Positions 24,946 through 35,519 of a DNA stretch of 64,000 nt are shown here, piece by piece. Under the pieces are notes generated by a model that was not told the origin of the DNA, did not search any database, and saw only the letters and a program-made list of their open reading frames with translations. The position numbers and the translations under genes were made by a program. This DNA is from Nioella sp965215655 (GTDB lineage Bacteria; Pseudomonadota; Alphaproteobacteria; Rhodobacterales; Rhodobacteraceae). Numbering within the stretch: the stretch's first letter is position 1; each line of letters opens with the position of its first letter. The stretch covers positions 2,666,001 to 2,730,000 of the forward strand of contig NZ_OZ244111.1 in the NCBI RefSeq assembly GCF_965215655.1, read 5' to 3'.

Positions 24946-26580
24946 CTAGCCACCCTCGCGTTCGCGCAGCAGATCGGTCAGCCAATCCGGGTCCATCTCC
25001 GGGACCGAGGACAGCAGCAGTTCCGTGTAAGGATCATGCGGCGGCCGGAACATTTCGGATTTCGGGCCCTGTTCGACCACCCTGCCCTCTTTCATCACCA
25101 CCACTTCGTCGGCAATCGCCTTTACGGTCGCAAGGTCGTGGGTGATGAACATATAGGCCAGGTCGAATTCGGATTGCAGCTTGTCCAACAGCTTGAGGAT
25201 GCCCTCGGCCACCAGTTGGTCAAGCGCCGATGTCACCTCGTCACAGATGATGAACTTCGGCTCTGCCGCCAGCGCCCGCGCGATGCCGATGCGCTGCTTC
25301 TGCCCGCCCGACAGCTCGGCCGGCAGCCGGTCGATATAATCGTCGGGTTCCAACTCGATCAGGTCGAGCAGATTGCGGATACGGTCTGTCAGGGCTTTGC
25401 CCTGTAGCCCCAGATACATCTGGGCAGGTCGTCCGATCAGTTCCCGGATGCGCAGCTTTGGGTTCAGCGCCGTGTCCGCCATCTGGTAGATCATCTGCGC
25501 CTGCCGAAGCTGGTCGCGAGTGCGGCGGCGATAATCGGGCGGCAGCACCTTGCCATCGAACAGGATCTCGCCCTGCCGGGGCGGCAACAGCCCGGTGATG
25601 ACCCGCGCGGTGGTCGATTTGCCGGACCCGGACTCCCCCACCACGGCCACGGTGCGGCGTTCATGGATATCGAAGTTGACGTTCATCAGAACGTCGACCG
25701 AACCGTAACCAGCTGTGATGTTGCGCACGGAAACGACAGGCGTCTTGTCCGCTGCGACCGGGGGCTGTTCCGCCCGCGCGTGGCTGCGCACCGCCCAAAG
25801 CGACTTGGTGTAGTCCTCTTTCGGGGTCGACAGCATCGACCGCGTGTCGGCCTCTTCGACCTCATCGCCTTTCAGCAGCACCTTGATCCGATCCGCCATC
25901 TGCGCCACGACCGCGAGGTCATGGGTGATGTAGATCGCCGCCGTGTCGAACTGTTCCACGATGTTGCGGATCGCGGCCAGAACCTCGATCTGCGTGGTCA
26001 CGTCCAGCGCGGTGGTGGGTTCATCGAAGATGATCAGGTCGGGACGGCAGGCCATCGCCATCGCTGTCATCGCCCGCTGCAACTGCCCGCCCGACACCTG
26101 GTGCGGGTAGCGGAAACCGATATTGTCCGGGTCCGGCAGCTGCATGCGGCGATACAGATCCACCGCATCGCTTTCCGCCTCGTTCCGGCCCATGACACCG
26201 TGCTGAACAGGTGCCTCGCAATACTGGTCCATCAGTTTGTGGGCCGGGTTGAAGCTGGCTGCCGCCGATTGTGCCACATAGGCGATGCGCTTGCCGCGCA
26301 GATTGCGCTTGGTCGCCTCGCTGGCTTTCATCAGGTCGATCCCGTCAAAGAGGATCTCGCCCCCCGAAATACGGCACCCGTCGCGGGTGAAGCCCATGGC
26401 GGCAAGACCCACCGTGGATTTCCCCGCCCCGGATTCGCCGATCAGGCCCAGGACCTCGCCCTTATGCAGGGTCAGGTCGATGCCATGCACGATCTCGTTC
26501 CAGGTCTCGTCGGACCGGCCCTCGATCCGCAGGCCCTTCATGGTCAGGAGGACCGGTTTTCCGTTATTTTGCTCGGTCAT
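24946..26580 (-). CDS. Peptide/nickel-type ABC ATPase, fused DppD-DppF
   Basis: A 544-residue protein with two complete ATPase domains: Walker A GESGAGKSTVG near residue 48 with signature VSGGQLQRAM, and a second Walker A GESGSGKSTTAR near residue 318 with signature LSGGQKQRIG. It replaces separate DppD and DppF subunits. It is the last gene of the operon, four bases after the permease gene and followed by a strong terminator. It drives uptake of the ligand bound by the Tat-exported binding protein encoded first. Confidence 0.92.
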   Translation of the reverse strand: MTEQNNGKPVLLTMKGLRIEGRSDETWNEIVHGIDLTLHKGEVLGLIGESGAGKSTVGLAAMGFTRDGCRISGGEILFDGIDLMKASEATKRNLRGKRIAYVAQSAAASFNPAHKLMDQYCEAPVQHGVMGRNEAESDAVDLYRRMQLPDPDNIGFRYPHQVSGGQLQRAMTAMAMACRPDLIIFDEPTTALDVTTQIEVLAAIRNIVEQFDTAAIYITHDLAVVAQMADRIKVLLKGDEVEEADTRSMLSTPKEDYTKSLWAVRSHARAEQPPVAADKTPVVSVRNITAGYGSVDVLMNVNFDIHERRTVAVVGESGSGKSTTARVITGLLPPRQGEILFDGKVLPPDYRRRTRDQLRQAQMIYQMADTALNPKLRIRELIGRPAQMYLGLQGKALTDRIRNLLDLIELEPDDYIDRLPAELSGGQKQRIGIARALAAEPKFIICDEVTSALDQLVAEGILKLLDKLQSEFDLAYMFITHDLATVKAIADEVVVMKEGRVVEQGPKSEMFRPPHDPYTELLLSSVPEMDPDWLTDLLREREGG

Positions 26581-26584
26581 GGTC

Positions 26585-27508
26585 TTACTCCTTCAACCCG
26601 CTGGCGCGGTGCAACTGCCAGTCGACGACGAAGTTCACGCTGACCGTCAGCAGTGCGATGGCTACGGCGGGCAGCAGCGGCGTGATGTCTCCGAAGGCGA
26701 TCAGGGTCGCGTTTTCCTTCACCATGGATCCCCAGTCCGCCATGGGCGGCTGCAGGCCAAGGCCAAGGAAGCTGAGCGCCGAGATCGCCAGGAAGACGAA
26801 GCAGAAACGCAGCCCGAATTCCGCCACCAAGGGCGCCATGGCATTGGGCAGGATCTCTCGTGTGATCAGGCGCCACAGCCCCTCTCCCCGCAGTTTCGCG
26901 GCCTCGATGTAATCCATCACCACGATGTTCAGCGCCACCGAGCGCGCCAGTCGGAACACCCGCGTGGAGTCGATCACGGCGATCACGATGATCAGGGTGA
27001 TGACCGACGTGCCGAAGATGGTCAGCAGCAGCAGCGAGAAGATCAACGCCGGAATGGCCATGAGCACGTCCACCATGCGGCTGAGCGCCTGATCCAGCCA
27101 GCCACCAACCGTGGCCGCCAGAAGACCCAGGATCGAGCCGATGAGGAAGGCCAGTGCGGTGGTCGCAAAGGCGATGCCCACCGTGTTGCGCGCCCCGAAA
27201 ATCAGGCGAGACAGCATATCACGACCCAGGTTGTCGGTGCCCAGAAGATGCGTCTCGTCCCAAGGCATGTATTCCGGCCCCACGACCATCCGTTCCGGGA
27301 ACGGGGCGATGAGCGGGGCGAATACGGCCACGATGATATAGATGATAATCACCATCATCCCGAAAGACGCGGTCAGCGGCGCGGTACGCAGCTCTTTCTT
27401 GACGCCTTTCGGAGTGACGGCAATGGCGATGGTCCGGAACAGCCATCCTGCCGCCATGCAGGCCGCGATGACAGCGACGAACCAGAAGAGTCCGATAAGA
27501 ATACCCAT
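26585..27508 (-). CDS. DppC-type ABC permease
   Basis: A 307-residue inner-membrane permease of the oligopeptide class, with an N-terminal helix pair, the characteristic HLLGTDNLGRDMLSRLIFGAR segment split around residues 88-108, and the EAA loop AAKLRGEGLWRLI. Length is normal. It follows the DppB gene after 12 bases and forms the heterodimeric channel with it. The substrate is not readable; the class also moves nickel, opines and small amines. Confidence 0.92.
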   Translation of the reverse strand: MGILIGLFWFVAVIAACMAAGWLFRTIAIAVTPKGVKKELRTAPLTASFGMMVIIIYIIVAVFAPLIAPFPERMVVGPEYMPWDETHLLGTDNLGRDMLSRLIFGARNTVGIAFATTALAFLIGSILGLLAATVGGWLDQALSRMVDVLMAIPALIFSLLLLTIFGTSVITLIIVIAVIDSTRVFRLARSVALNIVVMDYIEAAKLRGEGLWRLITREILPNAMAPLVAEFGLRFCFVFLAISALSFLGLGLQPPMADWGSMVKENATLIAFGDITPLLPAVAIALLTVSVNFVVDWQLHRASGLKE

Positions 27509-27520
27509 GATCCGCCCCCC

Positions 27521-28477
27521 TTAACGACGATGCACGAGGCGCGGGTTGGACAAGGTCGCCAACACATCCGCCGTCAGGTTCAGCAGCACATAGGCCGCGG
27601 CAAAGATCAGCGCGACCGCCTGCACAACAGGCATGTCCCGCGCCGCCACGCTGTCAACCATCAACTGGCCAAGACCGGGGAAGACGAAGACAACCTCGAC
27701 CACGACCACACCGGTGATGAGGTAGGCGAGGTTCAGCGCGATCACGTTGATGATCGGGGCCAGCGCATTGGGCAGCGCGTGTTTCACGATCACCCGCATC
27801 GGCTTCATCCCCTTCAGACGCGCCATCTCGATATAAGGCGACGCCAGAAGGTTGATGATCGCCGCCCGCGTCATGCGCATCATATGGGCGGTCACCACCA
27901 GCGTCAGGGTCAGCGCCGGAAGGAAGGTGCGGTAGAGCATCTCCGCCATGGACGGATCCCCCCGGAAACTTGCCATCGAGGGGAACATGCCGCCCCGGCC
28001 CGCCAGCCAGAAGATCAGGATATAGGCGACGAAGAATTCCGGGAAGGAGATCGAGGTCAGCGCCGAGGCGTTCGAAAAGCGGTCGAAAAAGCTGTTGCGG
28101 AACAGCGCCGCAAGGATACCCAGCATCAGCGACAGGGGTACAGCGATGGCGGCAGCATAGAGCGCCAGGAACAGCGTGTTGCCAAGCCGCGTGCTGATCA
28201 GCTCGATCACCGGGCGGCGGTTCGACAGCGAATTGCCGAAATCCCCCTGCAAGACGCCGGTCAGCCATTCGATATAGCGGGTGTGCATGGGCAGATCGAG
28301 CCCCAGCTCGCGCCGGATCGCGGCAACGGTTTCAGGCGTCGCGGCCTGCCCGAGGAACTCTTCGGCGAAATCGCCGGGCAACAGTTCCGTCGCCCCGAAG
28401 ATCAGAAGTGACACGATGAACAGCGTCAGCAGGCCAAGGGCCAGCCGCTTCGCGATCATGCTCCAGATATGTGACAT
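27521..28477 (-). CDS. DppB-type ABC permease
   Basis: A 318-residue permease with the family N-terminus (IAKRLALGLLTLFIVSLLIF) and the C-terminal PGLGQLMVDSVAARDMPVVQ block. Of two in-frame ATGs, 28477 is chosen: AGGGGGACC precedes it and it gives the normal N-terminus, while the earlier one adds 15 unconserved residues. It lies about 92 bases after dppA across a strong hairpin, so it is likely made in lower amount than the binding protein. Confidence 0.9.
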   Translation of the reverse strand: MSHIWSMIAKRLALGLLTLFIVSLLIFGATELLPGDFAEEFLGQAATPETVAAIRRELGLDLPMHTRYIEWLTGVLQGDFGNSLSNRRPVIELISTRLGNTLFLALYAAAIAVPLSLMLGILAALFRNSFFDRFSNASALTSISFPEFFVAYILIFWLAGRGGMFPSMASFRGDPSMAEMLYRTFLPALTLTLVVTAHMMRMTRAAIINLLASPYIEMARLKGMKPMRVIVKHALPNALAPIINVIALNLAYLITGVVVVEVVFVFPGLGQLMVDSVAARDMPVVQAVALIFAAAYVLLNLTADVLATLSNPRLVHRR

Positions 28478-28532
28478 TGGTCCCCCTTCAGGCGGCACTG
28501 CCCCCAGTGCGCCTAAGGTCACAGAATAGAAA

Positions 28533-28555
28533 CCCCGGGCCAGAACGGCCCGGGG
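28533..28555 (-). terminator. Hairpin between binding-protein and permease genes
   Basis: CCCCGGGCC and GGCCCGGGG form a perfect 9-base stem with a 5-base loop, followed on the minus strand by TTTCTATTCT. It lies 15 bases after the stop of the binding-protein gene. It probably acts as a partial terminator or 3' stabiliser that sets the ratio of binding protein to permease. Confidence 0.8.
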
Positions 28556-28569
28556 CGATGTGGGTCAGA

Positions 28570-30138
28570 TCAGGCAAACCACCAGCGTTCCGCGATCCGG
28601 TGACCGTCGTTGCGCCAGTTGGAGGCAACCTGCTCGCCATGCATCAGCGCATCGCTATGCGCACCGACATAAGCCGCGAACATCGGGATCAGCGCGCCGC
28701 CTTCGTCCGAACAGATCTGCTGCATCTCGAAATACATCTCGCGGCGCAGGTCTTCGTTCAGTTCGGCACGGGCCGCAAGCAGCAGCTCGTTGAAGCGCTC
28801 GTGGCTCCAGTAGGTTTCGTTCCACGGCGCGCCCGTTTCATAAGCGGTCGAGAACATCAGGTCCTGGGTCGGGCGGCCGCCCCAGTAGGTGCCGCACCAG
28901 GGCAGCTGCATCCAGACGTTGGACCAGTAGCCATCGTTGGGTTCACGAACCACGTTGATGTTGATCCCGGCCGCTGCCGCGGTTTCGGAATAGAGAACAC
29001 CCGCATCGACCGCGCCCGCGAAGGCCGCATCGGCAAGGTGGATATCCACGTCGAGGCTGTCCACGCCCGCCTGCGCCAGGTAGTAGCGCGCGCGATCCGG
29101 ATCGTAGGCTTTCTGTTCCAGCTCGGTGTTGTAGTAGAGCTGACCGGAGCCGATCGGATGGTCGTTACCGACTGCGCCATAGCCGTTCAGGATGGTGTCC
29201 ACCAGCTGCTGACGGTCGATGGCATATTTCAGCGCCATGCGGATGTTGTTGTCGCTGAAGGGTGCTGCGCGGGTATCCATCGGCAGGCCGTAATGCTGGT
29301 TGCCGGTGACAGACAGAACCACCACGCCCGGCGCACGCTGCAGCAGGTGCACGGTGTTGAGGTCGGCAGAGTCGATATAGTCGACCTCGCCCGAGATCAG
29401 CGCGTTCTGACGTGCGGCGGCATCGTGGATGACGATCTGTTCGACCGCATCGAAATAGGCCGCGTCCGATTTCCAATAGCCTTCGTGGCGCGAATAGGTC
29501 GCCCCGACACCGAACTCCAGTTCCTCGATCTTGTAGGGACCACAGCCATCCATGGTCATCGGATCGATTTCACCGTCACGGGACGGCAGCATCGGCAGGT
29601 GATAGTCGGCCAGCACGAAGGGGAAGTCGGCATTGCCAGAGGCCAGCGTGAAGATCACGTTCATGCCATCAACAGTCATATCCGTGATCGGCGCCACGAT
29701 CGGCGCGGCGGCCGAGGTGGAATCCTCACCCATATGGTGGCGCAGCGAGGCGACCACGTCTTCAGCGGTCAGGATATGGCCGGAATGGAACTGAACGCCG
29801 GACCGGATGGTGAAGGTCCAGGTCGCGGCATCCGCCGAGGCTTCCCAGCTTTCTGCCAGTTCGGGGATCAGCGACCCGTCAGGCGCGATTTCCGTCAGGT
29901 AGTTGTTGCGGGTATGGGCCTGCAGAATGGTGAAGTCGTTTTCCCACGACCCCGGATCCATCGAGTCGGTGGTGGAGCCATGGGCCTGTGCGACGCGCAG
30001 GGTGCCGCCACGGGTCGGCTGTGCCTGCGCTTTGCGGGCCCCCATTGAGCTGATCAGCGCCGCACCACCAATGGCAGACGCGCCCTTCAGCACGCCACGG
30101 CGGCTTACACCGCCCGAAAGAAGTGAAGTCTTCGTCAT
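28570..30138 (-). CDS. Dipeptide-type ABC substrate-binding protein, Tat exported
   Basis: A 522-residue SBP_bac_5 (DppA/OppA) protein. The N-terminus has a twin-arginine signal (SRRGVLKG at 12-19, then a hydrophobic stretch ending in AQA), so it is exported folded. Length is normal. It heads an operon with two permeases and a fused ATPase, and is divergent from the choline sulfatase gene across 492 bases. Shared regulation with betC is possible, and a choline-derived or amino-acid-like ligand is a guess. Dipeptides or other amines remain equally possible. Confidence 0.92.
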   Translation of the reverse strand: MTKTSLLSGGVSRRGVLKGASAIGGAALISSMGARKAQAQPTRGGTLRVAQAHGSTTDSMDPGSWENDFTILQAHTRNNYLTEIAPDGSLIPELAESWEASADAATWTFTIRSGVQFHSGHILTAEDVVASLRHHMGEDSTSAAAPIVAPITDMTVDGMNVIFTLASGNADFPFVLADYHLPMLPSRDGEIDPMTMDGCGPYKIEELEFGVGATYSRHEGYWKSDAAYFDAVEQIVIHDAAARQNALISGEVDYIDSADLNTVHLLQRAPGVVVLSVTGNQHYGLPMDTRAAPFSDNNIRMALKYAIDRQQLVDTILNGYGAVGNDHPIGSGQLYYNTELEQKAYDPDRARYYLAQAGVDSLDVDIHLADAAFAGAVDAGVLYSETAAAAGININVVREPNDGYWSNVWMQLPWCGTYWGGRPTQDLMFSTAYETGAPWNETYWSHERFNELLLAARAELNEDLRREMYFEMQQICSDEGGALIPMFAAYVGAHSDALMHGEQVASNWRNDGHRIAERWWFA

Positions 30139-30630
30139 GTTGCTTTCTCCGCTGTTGTCATAGTTCTTTCGAGTTTCTCACAGTCTCGAGCTGTGTTTCG
30201 TTGGCCCGCATGGTCCGGAGCAGGGGCTGCCATCGGCCTTCCGTCGCATGGTCCAAGCCATGTTTTACGCTAAACGGCTTTCGATATGCGCGGCAAGTGG
30301 TCTGAGTTGCACCCCCTGGGTCCCAATCGAAACAATGATCCTCAAATCCGCAAGCCAATTGCCCTGTTTTCGAGTTTTTCGAAACCTCAGTTCCAGAGTT
30401 CTGGCATGATGGCATCAAGTGCGGCGAGTCCATGGGGGCACTCTTGCACGGGTTTCCGAGGGCGAAAACCCAAATTCGACCGGTGATTGACGATTTGCGA
30501 CACCGTTTCCGCAAAAGAAAGAAATATTCTTGCGTCCGGCCCGGATTTCCATGTCATTGACACTGAACATGCCCGATCGGCGCCGCGCCCGGCGTCGTGC
30601 CCGCCCCCCCCCCGAAAAGAGGACAGATTG
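30139..30630. promoter_or_regulatory. 492-base divergent intergenic region, dppA-type/betC
   Basis: No convincing gene is present. The region is poorer in G+C than its surroundings and must hold two divergent promoters. Visible elements are the inverted repeat TTTCGA-N5-TCGAAA (near 30370), the inverted repeat AAGAA-ATA-TTCTT at 30519-30531, TTGACA at 30557-30562 without a good partner hexamer, and a run of ten C at 30604-30613 just before the betC ribosome site (AGAGGACAG). Confidence 0.5.
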
Positions 30631-32172
<1,542 letters not shown>

Positions 32173-32199
32173 GGTCGCTCGCCTTTGAGGCGTTTGATC

Positions 32200-32236
32200 A
32201 AAAAATCTGTCCCCGTCAGTTCCAACGCTGGCGGGG
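32200..32236 (-). terminator. Terminator of the acyl-CoA dehydrogenase/APH operon
   Basis: CCCCGTCAG (32211-32219) pairs with CTGGCGGGG (32228-32236), nine pairs with one G-U, over an 8-base loop. On the minus strand it is followed by ACAGATTTTTTG. It lies about 112 bases after the APH-like gene and 39 bases after betC, and may also end betC transcripts. Confidence 0.8.
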
Positions 32237-32347
32237 ATTGGCTTTGAGTTGACCATGAGAGCCTTCTTTATGAATGACTCGAGAGTCGCTCAACAACTAC
32301 TTGGATTCCAACAGTGAATCAGATTTCAATGACTTAGAAGGGCCGTG

Positions 32348-33367
32348 TTAGCCTTGACCGTCGAGAATTTCACAGGCTTTTTCAGCCAAAGGTGCAGCCA
32401 GCGCCCCCACCTGCAAGGCCCGATCCGAAGACGCATTGCCCTGCAATCCGCGATAGCCCACGCCCTGCACGATGGCCGCCAGTCGAAACAGTCCGAATAC
32501 CAGGTAAAAGTCCCAGTTTTCGATCTCCGAAATTCCGACCCGCTCGCAGTATCGCGCGATGTATTCCTCTTCCATGGGAAGGCCGAGCGCCCGACGATCC
32601 ACCCCTTCCAGGCCGCTCAGAACCGGCCCCGGCGGCATCCGCCACAGCATGCATTGATAGGCCAGATCTGCCAGCGGATGGCCGAGCGTAGACAGCTCCC
32701 AATCCATCACCGCAATCAACCTTGGCGTGTCCGGCGCGAACATGACATTGTCCAGCCGGTAGTCGCCATGCACCAGCGACACGCGCCCGTCATCGGCCAC
32801 CATATTGGCGCCAAGCCAGTCAATGATCCGTTCCATTGCCGGGATTGGCGCGGTTTCTGTCGCCCGGTATTGGCGCACCCAGGTGGCGAACTGGCGTTCA
32901 TAGTAACTGCCCGTCTTACCGAAATCCGACAGGCCCACGGCCTCCAGATCCACGCTATGAATAGCCGCGAGCGCCACGTTCATCTGATCATAGATCGCCG
33001 CCCGATCCGCAGGGTCCATTCCCGGAAGCGATGGATTCCAGAAAACCCGGCCTTCCACGAATTCCATCACGTAAAACATCGCCCCAAGCACGCTGTCATC
33101 GGTGCAAAGATGAAGCGCGCGGGCCACCGGCACATCCGTTTCGGCCAAGGCTGACAGCACCCGAAACTCCCTGTCCACCGCATGGGCCGACTTCAGCAAC
33201 TCGCCCGGCGGTTTGCGGCGCAACACATAGGCCCCACTTTCGGCGCGCAGCTTGTAGGTCGGGTTTGACTGCCCATCCGAGAACTTCTGCGCCGTGCGCA
33301 ACCCGCGAAAGCCCGGCAGGTGCGTCTCCAGATAGCTGCCTAACCGCCGAAGCTCCGCCTCTTCCAT
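32348..33367 (-). CDS. APH-family phosphotransferase (ACAD10/11-type)
   Basis: A 339-residue kinase-fold protein with the catalytic HGDYRLDNV motif around residue 200 and the metal-binding DWELSTLGHPLADL block. This subfamily travels with acyl-CoA dehydrogenases and is homologous to the kinase half of human ACAD10/11, which phosphorylates 4-hydroxyacyl-CoAs before elimination. The start overlaps the stop of the acyl-CoA dehydrogenase gene by one base (TGATG), so the two are coupled. The likely role is catabolism of hydroxylated fatty acids rather than drug resistance. Confidence 0.88.
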   Translation of the reverse strand: MEEAELRRLGSYLETHLPGFRGLRTAQKFSDGQSNPTYKLRAESGAYVLRRKPPGELLKSAHAVDREFRVLSALAETDVPVARALHLCTDDSVLGAMFYVMEFVEGRVFWNPSLPGMDPADRAAIYDQMNVALAAIHSVDLEAVGLSDFGKTGSYYERQFATWVRQYRATETAPIPAMERIIDWLGANMVADDGRVSLVHGDYRLDNVMFAPDTPRLIAVMDWELSTLGHPLADLAYQCMLWRMPPGPVLSGLEGVDRRALGLPMEEEYIARYCERVGISEIENWDFYLVFGLFRLAAIVQGVGYRGLQGNASSDRALQVGALAAPLAEKACEILDGQG

Positions 33368-34593
33368 CAGACCGGCCCCTTGTTGCCCTCGTGATGCGCC
33401 CTGACCAGCTGCCGCCCAAGCGCCATCATATGCACCTGGTCCGGCCCGTCGGCAAAGCGTATCTGTCTAGCGTAGTTGAACAATTCCGCCAATGGCAGGT
33501 CCTGGGTCAGCCCCTTTCCGCCGTGGATCTGGATCGAGCGGTCAATCACCGTCTGTGCCATCATCGGGGCGACGATCTTGATCGCGGAAATCAGATCCTT
33601 CGCCGATTTCGCCCCCTCCTGGTCTATCTTGGCCGCAGCCTTCAGCGTCAACAGGCGCGCCTGTTCGATCTCGCACCAGCTTTTGGCGATATCCTCGCGC
33701 ACTGATTGATGCTGGCTCAGGCGCCGCCCGAAGGTCTCGCGCTGCTCCACTCGGTCCATCATCAGCTCCAGCGCCCGCTGCGCGGCCCCGACCAGCCGCA
33801 TGCAATGGTGAATGCGTCCCGGCCCAAGCCGGCCCTGGGCGATCTCGAACCCCCTGCCCTCGCCAAGCAGCAGGTTTTCGGCAGGCACCCGCAAATTGTC
33901 GAATTCAATCTCCGCCTCACCGAAGGGCGCATCCGCATAGCCAAGCGTCGTGACATGGCGCAGGATGTTCACGCCCGGCGTATCCCGTGGGATCAGGATC
34001 ATGCTTTGCTGCTTGTGGCGGTCGGGATTGTCCGGGTCAGACTTGCCCATGACGATGAACACCGCGCAGCTTTCGCGCATACCGCCCGTGGTATACCACT
34101 TGCGCCCGTTCACCACATAGCTATCGCCATCGCGGCGGATTTCGGTGCGGATATTCGTGGCGTCCGAGGACGCGACATCCGGTTCCGTCATCGCAAAGCC
34201 AGACCGGATCTCGCCCGCCAGCAAAGGCTCCAGCCAGCGCGTCTTCTGCGCGTCGGAACCATAAAGCATAAGCGTTTCCATGTTGCCCGTATCAGGCGCG
34301 TTGCAGTTGAAAATCTCGGGCGCCCACCAGACCCGGCCCATGATCTCGGCCAGTGGCGCGTATTCGAGGTTCGACAGCTCCCCGCCATGGGCCTTGGGGC
34401 GAAAGAGGTTCCACAACCCCGCCGCACGGGCCTTTTTCTTCAGATCCTCGTAGAAATCGGGCGTGCGAAACGGCGTCTCCGTCGTCTCGAAATGCCGCGC
34501 GAAGACCGATTCCGCCGGATAGATATGCGTGTCCATGAACTCGGTCAGGCGCGCCTGCATCTCGCGCATTTTCGGCGTCGGTTCGAAATCCAC
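33367..34593 (-). CDS. Acyl-CoA dehydrogenase
   Basis: A 408-residue flavoenzyme of the acyl-CoA dehydrogenase family. FAMTEPDVASSDATN is the flavin-binding motif and QIHGGKGLTQDLPLAELFNYAR the C-terminal one. It most resembles the ACAD10/11-like branch that pairs with APH kinases, and the next gene is such a kinase. It would oxidise an acyl-CoA at C2-C3 with electrons passed to ETF. It is divergent from an SDR gene across 152 bases; together they probably form one fatty-acid or hydroxyacid unit. Confidence 0.92.
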   Translation of the reverse strand: MDFEPTPKMREMQARLTEFMDTHIYPAESVFARHFETTETPFRTPDFYEDLKKKARAAGLWNLFRPKAHGGELSNLEYAPLAEIMGRVWWAPEIFNCNAPDTGNMETLMLYGSDAQKTRWLEPLLAGEIRSGFAMTEPDVASSDATNIRTEIRRDGDSYVVNGRKWYTTGGMRESCAVFIVMGKSDPDNPDRHKQQSMILIPRDTPGVNILRHVTTLGYADAPFGEAEIEFDNLRVPAENLLLGEGRGFEIAQGRLGPGRIHHCMRLVGAAQRALELMMDRVEQRETFGRRLSQHQSVREDIAKSWCEIEQARLLTLKAAAKIDQEGAKSAKDLISAIKIVAPMMAQTVIDRSIQIHGGKGLTQDLPLAELFNYARQIRFADGPDQVHMMALGRQLVRAHHEGNKGPV

Positions 34594-34683
34594 CGGTTCT
34601 GTCCTCCCTCGCTGGCTGGCGCTACGTTCCGGCCCCGCCCTCGGACTGTCAACTGTGCCGTTGTGTCATTTCCCGCAAACCCC

Positions 34684-34702
34684 CGAAAGCGCTTGCCTTT
34701 CG
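34684..34702. promoter_or_regulatory. Inverted repeat in divergent promoter
   Basis: CGAAAG and CTTTCG are perfect 6-base arms around a 7-base spacer, between the divergent acyl-CoA dehydrogenase and SDR genes. It is a candidate operator for an unlinked regulator; there is no further support. Confidence 0.35.
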
Positions 34703-34745
34703 CCTCCTCCCCTCTAGCCTTTCCAGCAAAGAGAGAGGCGCAGAC

Positions 34746-35519
34746 ATGACCATCCAACCGCATCCGCTATTCGACCTCACCGGGCGCGTGGCCCTTGTCA
34801 CCGGTGCCAGTCGCGGGATCGGCGAGGAGATCGCGAAGATCCTGGCCGATCACGGTGCCCATGTGATCGTGTCCAGCCGCAAGCTTGACGGCTGCACCGC
34901 CGTGGCCGAGGCCATCACCGCCGCAGGCGGCAGCGCCGAGGCCTTCGCCTGCCATATCGGCGACATGGGCCAGATCGCGGCCATCTTCGACCATATCAGG
35001 GTCACCCATGGACGGCTCGATATCCTCGTGAACAACGCCGCAACCAACCCCTATTTCGGGCATATCCTCGATACCGATCTCGGCAGTTTCGAGAAGACCC
35101 TTGACGTCAATATCCGGGGCTATTTCTTCATGTCCGTCGAGGCTGGCAAGATGATGCGCGATCAGGGCAAGGGCGCGATCGTCAACACGGCCTCTGTCAA
35201 CGCGCTGGAACCGGGCGACATGCAGGGCACCTACTCCATCACCAAGGGCGCGGTGGTGAACATGACCCGCGCCTTCGCCAAGGAATGCGCGCCGCTTGGT
35301 ATCCGCGTGAACGCTCTGGCCCCGGGCTGGACCCGGACGCGCTTCGCCGGCGCGCTGCTGGACAGCGAAAAACACTACAGCGAGATCATGGCCCGCCTGC
35401 CCATGAAACGCCCCGCAGAACCGTCCGAGATGGCCGGCGCGGTGCTTTACCTCGTGTCGGATGCCGCCAGTTATACCACCGGGGAACTGCTGGTCGTCGA
35501 TGGCGGGCTGACCATATGA
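34746..35519 (+). CDS. SDR-family oxidoreductase
   Basis: A 257-residue classical short-chain dehydrogenase with the cofactor motif TGASRGIG at 19-26, NNAAT, the catalytic Ser in NTASVNA and YSITK as the Tyr-Lys pair. The C-terminal block LLVVDGGLTI is standard. The stop overlaps the start of a second SDR (ATGA). Divergence from the acyl-CoA dehydrogenase/APH pair suggests it oxidises a hydroxyacyl intermediate of the same pathway, which is an inference. Confidence 0.9.
   Translation: MTIQPHPLFDLTGRVALVTGASRGIGEEIAKILADHGAHVIVSSRKLDGCTAVAEAITAAGGSAEAFACHIGDMGQIAAIFDHIRVTHGRLDILVNNAATNPYFGHILDTDLGSFEKTLDVNIRGYFFMSVEAGKMMRDQGKGAIVNTASVNALEPGDMQGTYSITKGAVVNMTRAFAKECAPLGIRVNALAPGWTRTRFAGALLDSEKHYSEIMARLPMKRPAEPSEMAGAVLYLVSDAASYTTGELLVVDGGLTI

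Noticed and set aside
26285..28411. 708-codon + strand frame across the dpp-type operon
   Set aside because: Antisense to three well-conserved transporter genes and made of Arg/His/Asp/Gln-rich low-complexity sequence.
28471..30048. 525-codon + strand frame opposite the binding-protein gene
   Set aside because: The minus strand has a Tat signal and a complete SBP_bac_5 protein; the + frame has no motif.
32348..33367. Aminoglycoside resistance kinase
   Set aside because: Although the fold is APH-like, coupling to an acyl-CoA dehydrogenase points to the ACAD10/11-type metabolic kinase, not a resistance gene.
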